Below are positions 11,401-24,563 of a DNA stretch of 64,000 nt, piece by piece. Positions within the stretch are counted from its first letter, which is position 1, and every line of letters begins with the position of its first letter. The notes under the pieces are model-generated. The model was given only the letters and a program-made list of their open reading frames with translations. It searched no databases and was not told where the DNA came from. A program made the translations under genes and the position numbers. This stretch comes from Lingula anatina (taxonomy: Eukaryota; Brachiopoda; Lingulata; Lingulida; Lingulidae). Location of the stretch: NCBI RefSeq assembly GCF_001039355.2, contig NW_019775636.1, forward strand, positions 509,300-573,299, in the 5' to 3' direction.

Positions 11401-14400
11401 TTTAAAATTTACTGTGCATGCAGAATGGGATTTGTTTCCTTTTAACATGGAACAGCACACTGAACTGGACCGTCCACTTTGAGAGGTACTCACTTGGAAT
11501 TACACTACAGAAAGCCTCTGATACTTGACCACACCTTTAGTACTTAGAACTCCTATATCAAGAATCCACCCACACCCCACACAACCCACCCACATTGCCT
11601 TCAAACTTGCTGGTACTTCCCCTACCTATAATTATTTTCAAAGCTGTGAGTTCCCGGATTGCTGTAATCACAGAAGGCAAATCAAGAACCTCCCCACCCC
11701 CCCAACCCACCATACCGCACCCACCACACACACATAATGCCTTCAAAAATTTAGTGCTACTTTCCATAAAAGAATCACCTCTACCCCCTACCCAGATGCC
11801 TACTAAATTTGACAGCATATCCTGTATTCAGACCCCTCCCTCCCCCATCCTCCAGATACCTAAAAGACCAGAAGTGATTCCTCTACTTACAGTTCATTAA
11901 TATCACAGTCACTCTCTATCCTCCGTATTTGTTTCTTTCTCCTGACAGGTGCTTTGGGAGGCGGCATCATCTCGCTGTCACTGGAGTCCTTGGTGACTGT
12001 GATAGCTGGAGGTGTGACCTCTCTCCCTATCTGGAAGATTCATTTTAACATCATATTAATACTGTCGAACTAGATATTAAGGAAGGGGCAGTAGACAGGT
12101 AAAATCATACCAGACACTTCAATTTGGTTTTGCAGATAGGATAAAATATAAGTGTAGCAATGTATAAAATAGTTCATGCTTTCTAACATTTCAACTGTTT
12201 ATTATTTATAGCATATATGTCACTTTTTACTTTTTTTAATTTGTAAAAAGAAAGAAAAAAGCAACACATTTTGGTGTTAATAGTATCAATGGTAGCAACA
12301 GAACTGAAAATTGCTGAGGCAATAACAGCTAGTTAGCTACAGACTTAGTTTAACTGTATCTTACAAGAGGTTTTTGTACCAAATCATAATTTCCCTGAGG
12401 AAAAAAGCAATCTTTTTCTACTTATGAATTATTGCTTGACCTGCCTTTGTACCTGAATGGAACGTTTTGCACCATTTCTAATTAAATATTTTAGTTCTGA
12501 AAAAAATTATTATAAAAGCAAAGTAGCTGTCAGTTAAATTCTTAGCAGACTTCAGAAATAAACAGTATGTAAAACAGGCAGTCAGGGTATGTAAGAAAAA
12601 CAACATACTGATCCAGATCTTTCCTGCCTCATGTTAGCCAGAATACTTCCAAATGAGCCTGCCCTGTCCCTGGGGGAGGGGGGTGGGGTACCCCTGGGGG
12701 ACTGGCGGTTCTCCTTCTCGTTCACGTTCTCCTGGGATGATGTCCAAGAGGTGCGGGAACTGGTGGGGCGCATGATGAAGTTACTGATTGCATTGGTAGT
12801 CTTTTTGACACGGGCGCTGAATGAACCCGTCCTTGCGAACACGTCTGGAATGGGAAATTTAGTAATGTTAGTTGTGGTTACTCACAGCTGGAGGAACAAA
12901 GCTGAGCTAAATTTATAGCCCCTCCTCCCAAGTCACTTTTAGTTTCAAAATTATATTTTAAATCCCATTCTTGGAAGCAATCACTTTCAGTTTCATTCAC
13001 AGTATGAGCACATGGAAATTAAAATATAACTTCTCATTTTTCATGATTCTTAAGGACCCCTATAGCTAGACAGGGGTGGAAGGAAGCCTCCTTCTGAGAA
13101 ATATCTTCGGGTTCACCCCTACTAAACAAATGAATGAGAGAAACATCTAGATATTTCAGGCTTTGCATTGTCATTTGCAGTAGTTACAATCCAGATAAAA
13201 GTCCATTAAGATAATATTATGGTAATCATTTGGAAATTTTCTTATTTAGTAAGTGCTCATTTTTAATATTTACCAATCATGCAAATAAAATAAGAACAAA
13301 ACATTTTATAAAATAAGTATACTCCTTTCTCCTATAACAAATTTATGCAAAAATTTCCTCATAAATTAGCATTGACAGCTTCACAATTAGTAATAAATGC
13401 AAAAGCCAATTAACAAGTGTCAAGAACACTGCTAAATTAATACTATAATTTTATGCATTGGCATCATGCATATATGCAGCAGATTATATGTGGGATGTGT
13501 TGTGTAGCCCCCATAGCAAAATATCTCACTCTCTGTGTTACACTTGTGTAGCCCCCATAGCAAAATATCTCACTCTCTGTGTTACACTTGTGTAGCCCCC
13601 ACAGCAAAATATCTCACTCTCTGTGTTACACTTGTGTAGCCCCCATAGCAAAATACATCACTCCCTGTGATAGTCTTGTGTGGCCCCCAATCTTACCGGT
13701 ATTGACTGTATTGCTACTGGTGAGGATTGAACTAGGACGACGGGTTTGTAATAGTTCTGAAATAGAACAACATGCAGAGGTGCAAGCAAACTACATACAC
13801 CAAGTGGTACTGTGGAAGCCAACTCAAACAACATCAAGACAGTCTCACTCACAGACAACAAGCCATCAGCAACTTTAGCCACTGGTCTTAGGTAATTGGC
13901 TAAATTTTATGTCAGACACCAAGTGAAATATTTTTATTTTTGTTTTTTCTTCTCAAAGTTACTTGTACAGGCAAACAACCCAAAATTTTAGTAGTTGTTT
14001 TAGATTAATTTCTCATAGTTATAAATTTCATCTTTAGATAGCAAACTATGACTCAGAGTAATTGACTTTGGTCATTTTTTCAATCTAAAGTCCCAAAGAC
14101 CAGTGGGCAAAGGTTAAGACTGTCAAACAATTCAAACAACATGAAAAACACCAGTGAACCACATCATATAGCAAAATTAAAATACCATACACACTGCACA
14201 AAGTCTGGTCTATCATTTACTTCTTTAGAAATTGTCCCAATTTTTTTTGGTCAGTGTGTGCATGTGTGCGTGTGTTTGTTTGTTTGTATGTTTGTTCACC
14301 AGTATAAAAGTGACCAAAATGTGATCTTCATAGTGGGAATAATTTTCTGATTTCAATACGAACTATTTATTCCAATCATGGAAGACCAGCTTTTCTACCA

Positions 14401-17400
14401 CAAACACAACCAATACACACTCCAACAAACAACACACATAAAACACTAAAAAATATACACAAGGTTCAAATCACCATAAAAATAGCCATGCACAATATGC
14501 AAGTGAATACATGTTACTAATATCATTTATATGAATTTCTATTAATATCAGTTATATTAATTTTAAATTAGTAGTTTTTCATTACAACATGCACATTGTT
14601 ATCTGATACAAAATGAAGAAAGGTAGACAACATGGCAGATACAATTTAAAAAATTAACACATAATAAATAAAAATATAAACAGACAAATAAATAAGCAAA
14701 ATTATTTTACAAAAGAGGTTTCAAAGTGAAAGTGAAACTAAAAACATGAAACAGCAAGATGTGCACAAAAGTGAAAGAAAATGTGCTGCTTGGATTGAGA
14801 AGAAAATTGTGTGCCATCAGTATTATCTGTGTATCAAGATCAACATTATACAACCTCCATACCATCACCCCAACACCATATTAAACATATTAAAACCATA
14901 TTAAACATGCATACGATGACCTAGCCCAAAAAGACTATTTATACATATTCCGGATACTATTCACCTTAGTTTGTCCAAGAATATTCAGCCAGCTCTTGAG
15001 ATGCCATGTTTAAGTTAAGAATGGTGTCAAGATATATAATACATTCTTTATAAAGTACATAAGGAATTAGAAGAGTTAAATTTGTTGACAATCATGGGTA
15101 TTCAAATAGCACCGGTTTTAAAAGGTTTTAATTTTTTTTTAAATTTAATTGTTGAACTTATTGCAATAGAAATCAAGAAATTCAAGGAACATATTCTAAC
15201 TCACAGTATAAAAACTGATAAAATTTGGTATCAAACTAACCAGAATTAAAAACCAAATCATCTAAAATTATTCCTCTCTTTTCAAAGCATTGCTTAATGT
15301 TTAGAACAAATGAGAAAACTTCCATCTGATTCATTTACGTAAATCTGATAATCTACCAATCAAAATAGGATTTTAAATACTGACACAACATACAGGACTA
15401 TGGTTACCTCAAAAATGAGTGATTTTTTTTCTTTTTCAGACAGATTTATTTACAACTAGCACCTGTACATCAGGGAATTCACGTTGAGTTTTAGAAAAAT
15501 AATACCAATTACAATCCTAGAAATATACAAAAGCTTATCAAAATTTGAATGAGTTAGTCATTCCTGGGGGCAAATGGGAGCATTTTCTTCACACAGTCTC
15601 AGTCTTTGCCAGTGTGATTGAACTGCTGAGCATGTCTTTCAATATTAGTTCCATTGTTAGTGCCCGATCACCAAGTCTCTGAATTAATTAATGAGTTCGC
15701 AGCACCACTGTAGTTGTTCAGAAAGTATATACATCAGATTTTGGTTAAGTATTTAACAAAAGATATAATTAGTAAATAATATAAACCTAAGTATGAAGTT
15801 AAAAAATAAACAATGTTAGGAATACCAACATAAACAAAAGAGAGCTTTTCTGATATGTGTGAATACAAACAATTTTCTAGCTTACTTATAAATTGGTTTT
15901 TCATTAATAAATGAAACAAAATGAAACAGAACAAAACAGGAGAATACAAAATTTCACAATAACATTAAAATGTTGCAGATACATCTTAAATAATTATAAT
16001 TCCTAAAGGGTAATAAACAACCACAAGTTTTTGTAAGGACTCTATTAATCTTACTACACAATGCAGAATCTAATCTATGACACATACAAGTTGATACATG
16101 CCTAAAACAGATCTGTTTAGATAGACTGTCCTCTATGCTGAATACCATATTTGTATTTGCTAATTTTTATAAAATTAGCTATTTCAGGAGATACTACTAT
16201 AATAGTTTATAACACCACTGTCAGGGTGACAGTTTCAAATTGGATATTTTCATTAAACCATTTTCCCTTGCAATTCAATTTGAAAGTCAAAATATGTTTT
16301 TTCTAAAGCTTTAGCTCAGCCTTTACATCCAAACTATGTAAAACAGCCCATTAATGGCATTTATGAAAAACTGTCCATATTTGGTATTCATGTAAAAAAG
16401 CCCAAATATGGTTTTTATATAAAACTACCCAAGTATGGTATTCATGTAAATTTATTAATAATAACAATAAAGCTACTAACAATAGAGAGGCATTATAATC
16501 TCTACCGACTCTAGAGCTAAGGGAAATATATCAAGCATTGGAAGTCATGCTCTGAGCCGAATGTTCAGGGTCAATAACTGTCACATTTAGAGCTAAATTT
16601 TTCTGCGACCCTGCGTCCTGGCCGCTACGGAAGTCAAAGACAGATTTAGGCGTCCCTGGCGTGCAGGGTACAGAAGGAGATGGTGGCACAGTGAACTGAT
16701 GGGACCGTTTAGGCCAGGTGGAAATTGAAAGTGAGGCAGTGAGAGAGTCGGAGTTCTTACGCTGGGTTTTGGAGGAGGCGGAGTTCTTCAGGTACTGCTT
16801 TGGCTTCTTCCCGCTGTAGTCTCGTATGTTGGGGTCAGCACCTGATGGGAAGAATCAAATATATTAAAATACTGCTGTGATAATTTAATACAAAACTTGA
16901 AAATTATAAATTACAACTCAGTGACATGTATGTTTTTTGTTTTTCTTCATTAGCTGTGTGTTTATTTACTTTTTTAAAATATCTTATTTGCCAGCAATTG
17001 GAAAGGAAAAGAAGATTATGTCAGCTACTTGTGTTAACTCTTTACAAATGAATCTGCCACTGTTGAATATACTGTATTGTTTATACCTTGTATTTAAGGT
17101 ATAAACTAAACTTAGGATCTTATTAGCTCATGCAGAATATATATTTTTACTTTATCTGACAGCAATTCTGTTGGTATTTGTACACATGAAACAACTTATT
17201 ACTTGTTGTCACTTACAACAATTAAAAAATTATGTACCACTTATCATACCACTGAACTAACAGCTCCAGTTCCACCTACCATGACACTGTACTAACAGTT
17301 CCAGTTCTGCCTACCATGACACTGTACTAACAGCTCCAGTTCCACCTACCATAACACTGTACTAACAGTTCCAGTTCTACCTACCATGACACTGTACTAA

Positions 17401-18053
17401 CAGTTCCAGTTCTACCTACCATGACACTGTACTAACAGTTCCAGTTCTGCCTACCATGACACTGTACTAACAGTTCCAGTTCTACCTACCATGACACTGT
17501 ACTAACAGTTCCAGTTCTGCCTACCATGACACTGTACTAACAGTTCCAGTTCTACCTACCATAACACTGTACTAACAGTTCCAGTTCTACCTACCATAAC
17601 ACTGTACTAACAGTTCCACTATGGCTTCATGTCCATGTAGTGCTGCTAGATGGAGAGGTGTGTAACCCTGAAAGGGCCAAAAAATTAAGTTATTTAAAAA
17701 GCAATTCTAAGCTCACACTGAGATGATATACTCTGGCTAAAGCAAAATAAAACTACTTTCCCTTTTTTCTTTGTGTTTCAACGGATGATTTTGTATGTAA
17801 ACAGATATGTAAAAAAATATTAACGAAAGACAGACAATTTTCATAAAAGAATACTGCTTTATGCTATACCTTGGGTGTTTTAATGTACCATAATTATATC
17901 TTTAAGAGGATTATCAAAATATTAAGAAGTCCAGTAAAATGATGAAACAAGCCACTGTATTTATTACAAATTTTATGGTAGCTACTTACCCCCTATTGTG
18001 TCAATAAAAATCAGCAACATGAAAGAGAAGGAAGTGCTTCATTTATTTAGTAA

Positions 18054-18084
<31 letters not shown>

Positions 18085-18710
18085 GTGTGTACTTATGGCA
18101 TACAACAAGTCTAACTGCAAAGGCAGCTTTAATAATAAACTTGTATAAAACATCATTCCTTATAATCAACATATCTCAGAAAAATGATGTTTTTTTAAAC
18201 TCATGAAGCCTACTATGCACAACTCATGGATGAAACATGTTATCATTTTGTTTAGTTAGAAGTATTAAGCAATATGATATGAGAGTAACTTAAGGAAATA
18301 TTTTAACAAGATTTGTTTTTAAAAAATGTTCTACTTACGTGCTGCATGTTTCATAAAAAAGAACAAATAAAGAGTCATCATAAAATATGTCCATAACAGG
18401 TATATGAAATGACTTCTCTGTTGGCAATTTGTCATTACAAATGCATCAAATACAGAGAAGAATTTTGTCAGCTGTGTTGTGTTACAAGAATAAAGTAATT
18501 TGTTTCAACCAACAGCTAATATTGGCAGCTAATAGTACCTGCAATATTTCAAATACAGTATTTATGGAATTTAAAGTCAAGCTATATTGCTTCTAAGAAT
18601 AATTATCCAAATAATATTATACACTTTTTGCTAATGTTTGCCCCAGTTGTTTTAAAATGTAAATGGGTAAAAAAATTATAGATCAACAATTTCTACTCCT
18701 TTTGGGCATG

Positions 18711-18762
<52 letters not shown>

Positions 18763-21278
18763 CACACACACACACACTACTTACTGATCTTTGGTTCACA
18801 TTCACTCCAGGTGTTCCCGCAATCATCTTCACAGTGTCTGAGCTGCCATGTTTTGCTGCCCAATGTAAAGCAGTCTGAAACAATAAGAAATATAAAATTG
18901 GACACCGTATATATTGGCAGATGTGAGACTGAAATCACTAACATATTAGGGATGATCTAACTTTTGCAAATCTTCATAGGATATAAATCATTTGGGAAAT
19001 TCTAAAATAAGTAAATCATTGTGATATTGACACACATCTTTTCACTTCACCTTTGTATCCATTTCCCCTAATCTCTGTCAAATTAAGATGACGTCCATAT
19101 AACACAGTTTACCACAAAGTTAAAGCAATAATAACTCTTCCTTTGAGATTCAAAATTCCGCATGAAATACATTGTAAACAACGCATGGAAATATATTCTA
19201 TTGTATTTTACCACTAAAACGGCCGTTATTGTAGTAAAACTAAAATCTGTGCTTGTCAATAGGGCTTTCGAAGCTTTCATCAAGGCATTCGTTGCTAATG
19301 ACGTAATGGTGTCACGCGGATTCTCGCGTTCATTCGAGACCAAAATAACATATGGCGCCAAACGCATTAATGCGGACGCAGACGTAAGTTGCGAGTTTTT
19401 GTACAGTGCGTCGGATAACAAAAAGCCCAGAACGGCACACATTGTGGATATTAATGTATTTTTAACAAAAAGACGAATATATCTCATGAATCTTATATAG
19501 TGTTGTTGTTGTCTGCTTTTCCCGCGGTTTTAAGTAGGTCAACAGTGACTATGCGATGTCAGAGAGAGCTCCGTCAGTTAAAATCTCTTAAGAGATTTTA
19601 ACAAAAAACCGTACGTTTAGGAAAAAAACCCTGGATTAACTTTGAATGCAGGAATGGGGTCGCTGACCATTGGTAAGTACGGGAAAATTGCCGTTTACTC
19701 CAGGAAAATCCAATTTTTGGCCAAAATGAAGAGTTATTATGACTTTAAACGTAAATATTTCGAAAAAAAAAAAAAACAAAAAAAAAAAACTCTGAACAAG
19801 AAGAAAATACTTACCATCTAATTTCAGATAATTGTGCGGGAGATGAGAGGAACATTATGAAAAGTAAAGGTGAAACATTCACATTAGAATAGACTCCCCA
19901 GACAACAAATATAGATCTACTAATTTAAAGGTCCAAGACCATACCACTTTGTTTACGTTTAAATTTTAACAGGTAAAGGATCATGTTTCTTAATTTTACA
20001 CATTCATTTATTAATTTTACTTTTTGCATTTCTAAACCATAATCATTCCAATATCAAACAAAGCAAAAGTCTTTATTACACACAACATTGAGTATATTAT
20101 AAAATATAACAAATTAAACATCAATGCTATAACTTTCACACTACTTTCAGGAAAAAATATGTTGCTATATAGTTATAGTTATGTGATAAGAATATCTACT
20201 TAAAATGATAAATATTTGAGATTTGTGGCAGGGACACTTACCCCCTATTATGACATCCATGACAATGTTCAGGAGAGAGTAAATAATAACAAAAACTAAA
20301 TTAGTCACATTATTAAACAGTAAACNNNNNNNNNNNNNNNNNNNNNNNNNNNNNNNNNNNNNNNNNNNNNNNNNNNNNNNNNNNNNNNNNNNNNNNNNNN
20401 NNNNNNNNNNNNNNNNNTGCACAAAGATATAATTCAGGAATAAAAAAAAAGCTGCAACACAGAACATATATATATATATATAAACTCTAAAATAAGCCTG
20501 CTTTGACTGGTTAATATATAATATTTTCACTATGTCAATCATCAAGTCTTAATAGTAAGTATTGTGTTATCTTTTAGCTTTTAAAGGTTAAAAAATTACA
20601 CATTGGCCTTTATATCCCAACAAGGGTGATGCCCGGTTTATTAATTAATTTATTTATTTACTAAAAGCACCCGAAAATTATATCAATAAGTGTTCCAAAT
20701 CAAAGTACTTACGTTTGTGAAATCCTGCAAAACAAGAATAAAAATTGATAAGAAACAGTAATTCACCAAAAAAGGTAATTCTACATCCATTTTAAGGAAT
20801 AACCATAACTGAGGATTTCTTATTAGTAACTAAGTAAAAAAATTGCTTGTAAATAATCTGATATGGTGTTTGTAAAATGGATAAAAGTGAATATTTATCA
20901 ATATGTGTTACGACTGTAACCTTAAGCAGTAAAGCACATTCTTGGCATAGGCAAAGTATATCATGTAGACCATAGCTTACAATAAATGATAAATAAATGC
21001 ACACAAGGTTTACAAAATATATGTATAATGCATAACTGTCCTTAATGCAACATCTGCGTGTACACAGCTCTTGATGGGTAAATCACTTGTTACAGTTATA
21101 TACTGTCTCTCCATGCAGCAACTGTCAATGCATTTCTTATGACCAACTTTACACAGTTTACAGAGCAATTATTTCCTCTGAACATAACATTTTCTTCTTC
21201 CTTCCTCCAAAACATAGCATTACATATCCCGCAATTGGTTACTGAGAGTTCATTTATTTGAGATATTTTACTTCAAGA

Positions 21279-21335
<57 letters not shown>

Positions 21336-24300
21336 CACTCACTGGTTTCTTGGCCAGCTGAGGGTTGGTCAACAGTATCTTGGCCATGGGATGATAGTCA
21401 CACTTAGAGGACAGCATCATCCACTCTCTCTCCACATCTGTCAGCTGGAATGTTATAAGAAATATCAGTTTTCATTCCCAGTTTCCACAAGATTTAGACA
21501 TAAATATAATCCCATTTTCCATATTTTCTATACTCTCAATATATTTCTATTGATCAGTTGTTAAAATATACCTACGTAATTTATTGTTATGTTTCCTTGG
21601 TTTATAAATAACTTTAATTTTCAACTCTTTTTCTGTAATTTTTTTCTACACTGCTAAGTTGGAAAATCATAACAAAATGTTTGGACTTTTTCCTAATTTG
21701 CAAATCATATAATTTCAGCTCACTTTCTTTGTTTCAACTTAAGTCTGCTAAATGTCCTCAACAACAGGGCCTTTTTTGTTTTTTTAAATGCTTTTTACTT
21801 CAGCAAGAACCTGCTTAAATGCCCCCCCCCCCCGCACTATGCTACATGGTACAACAAATTAATCAGATTCAGCAGCTACCGTTTTTATGCAATTTGTTTA
21901 TCTCTGAATGCCGATATTTTGTGTTCAGAAAACAGGTAACATTTTGTGTTCTGTCTCCCTGATTGCATATGTCACATCATCTGGTCGTCACATATTTTAT
22001 TTCCTGTCACCTCCTTTTTCTTCTCAATAAAGTTCTTCATTGTATTTTGTAAGAAAAGCACTACTGTTCTCAGCATAGTGATAGTCACAACAAGTGTGCT
22101 TACTTACATGTCTGAGGGAGTAGTGTAAAAAAACTTTACTTGTAGACCATGTGGGAAAAGCAAATCAAGGAATGTCTGCATTCTGTTAATAGCAATATTA
22201 CCAGCACATATGTCTTAAATGTCTGGGACAGTAAAAAATGCTCAAAAATTATTTTTATATTCAGACCATAAAAATCATTCAATTTTGATACAGTATATAC
22301 CAGTGGAAGTCTATTTAAACAATTTGTTACCAAACCTTATTTAACAGTAAGGAACATACTGTCAGATATATATTAATATTTCCTTGCAGCAGATTAGATA
22401 TTACTTACTATATCTGAAAGGGAGGTACATTTTCTGGGTCATAAATATGAATTACGAGGCAATTTTCCAAGCAATAAAATCCTAGATTGAACTAGAGTTC
22501 AGAAGCAGTGATGTAGTAATATATATGATATATATGGTGCACAATTACGATAAGACAAGTATTGTGTGGCGTGTTAGAAAACTGGCCTGTACTTACAGTG
22601 ACAGACGCCGTGGAGGAATCATCATCATCATGCGCAGCCTGAAATCACAAGAAAAGATCGTTAAAATTTAAAACCAAAACAATGAAAACCCCATATCATT
22701 TTGGAAAAAAAACCCTTACCAAACTCAGGATAACAAATTATATTTTTTATGAATATTTCCTATCAAGACTATACCATAGTACCTTACTGAAAGCTTTGGA
22801 GAGTCTCTTATCCAAGTTTGTTAAAGACGGAACACGCATGATAACATTGTCTTCAGCAGCCATATTTCACCAGCAGCAGACGCCCTTTTCCATCATATAA
22901 CAGAACATAAACCACGCTTCAGATCCTTTATCTTCCTACGCAAAACATGAAGGTTACACGAGGAGGGGAAAAACCACAATCCTTGTACTAAAGTTGGCAA
23001 CCAGCTTGCACCCACCCCACTCAGAGCAACATCAAAAACCAAAATGTTATTCCACAACACGTAATCTGCTCCTTTCAGGCAGCCGAGTATTAAATTGCTA
23101 AATTATGCACAACCGTTTGGACATAGGTTATTTATGGCTGTACTGTTAGAGATAATGTCACTTAGATAATGCCCACTGCAATAAAAAAGGCCCCAGGTAA
23201 ACACATTCTTTGTACTGTTATCAATTTCAATTTCAGCACGGAAGGGAGAAAAAGAAGAAATTCCAGACAAGATTTCTTACCATGATAGAACAGATGTTTT
23301 TATGCAGGAATCTCAGCATGTACGTTTTGTGCAATCTGCTCTTTGCTACTCCAGACATTTTTTTTTTATTTGGGAGGGGAGGGGGGGTCAAAGAAAATAT
23401 ACATTACATTGCCTCAGCAATCTTACTTTTATCAATAATTTATAAGACCTTTGTCTAAACAAGGTACATCTTACAGTGTGTGTGCAAATAGGAGTTTTTA
23501 GCAACAATTTTCAACAATAATATAATTTTTATCTATCAACATGACTTTATCAAACATGGTCAAGTTACATGGATAAAATAACACCTCTTAAATTACATGC
23601 CAATTCCAAAATCAGGCATATCAACCTTTGTGATCTTTGCCCTATCAACTCTCTCTGACCTGAGAGTCATCAATCATCTGGACCTGTAAACTATTAATCC
23701 TCTGTGACCTGTCAGTACTTGATGGGGAAGACAGCAGAACAGGTATTTTACCTGCACAGGTGTTATTTTGCCAAAACAACAGTTGATTGTGCAGGGGGGG
23801 GGGGGAGTGGAGGGGGTAATTTGGTCACTTTTTAGCAAAATAACTCAAATTTAATCAAATTAATAAATGTTTTTGCCAAATCATAAAAAGGTATGAAAAA
23901 ATTCTACATTTTCTAAATATTTGTGAAGAAACACTGTCATACTATTACACATCAACAGCTTTACACTAATCTTTTCAATCCAATCCATTCATTACATCAG
24001 ACTTTTTCTTACAGTCAACTATTTATTCACAATCAATTACTGCACTGAATTCAATGTATACAGTTAAATTATGTCAGGTGACCGTTTTCTCATCTAAAAA
24101 AAAACAAAAGAAAACTTCTGCCTATTATCACTTATCTTCATCAACTAAACAACCTACCTTAGGTTTAGGATCTCTTTTCCTAAGTTGTACTCTTTGCAGT
24201 TCTGTCTCAGACTGAATCTTGTTAAGATGTTTGGCTCTCTCCTTTACGCTCATCACTTCTTTTTCCTCTGTGACCTCTCCTGCCTTGTTAGGGCCCTGGA

Positions 24301-24516
24301 AAGATGGAAGAATATGTTGGTTATTGTGTAGTAATTTATGTGATTTCCCAATTATATGTGTATATAATTCATCACACAAGGTCTGGTGTATAATATGAGT
24401 CATCATTTTGCAGGTGAAATAGTGATATTGTATAATTCTATCTGTCTTGTCTTCTTCCCTCTTTCCATACCTTCTACTCTTTCTCCTTCTCCTGCTTCTG
24501 CCTACTGCCTCTCTCT

Positions 24517-24563
<47 letters not shown>

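Larger units (their letters stand above)
10789..13242. repeat. Duplicated block 1, copy b
   Basis: Second copy of 8332-10787. It starts directly after the lone N at 10788 and runs into unique sequence at about 13242. Tail exons in this copy are at 12609-12844, 11891-12030, 11494-11504 and 10827-10891, with the same lengths and phases as in copy a. Confidence 0.85.
13243..16450. other. SOWAH intron / 3' region without a firm exon
   Basis: Mostly AT-rich. It holds the 44-bp tandem repeat (13501-13690), a TG/TTTG-rich stretch near 14255-14300 and one candidate exon at 15589-15678. It would be intronic for transcripts using the tail exons and downstream for transcripts ending at 16531. Confidence 0.55.

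Noticed and set aside
13658-13882. 74-codon minus-strand frame with a GTTCAATCC box
   Set aside because: A B-box-like sequence alone, without an A box or tail, is too weak to call a SINE, and the peptide is not recognisable.
6376-17590. Tandem arrays (79-, 44- and 35-bp) as possible CRISPR arrays
   Set aside because: Units abut without unique spacers and the genome is eukaryotic; they are minisatellites.
18663-18960. His/Thr- and Cys/Val-run frames
   Set aside because: They come from the CA microsatellite next to SOWAH exon 8.
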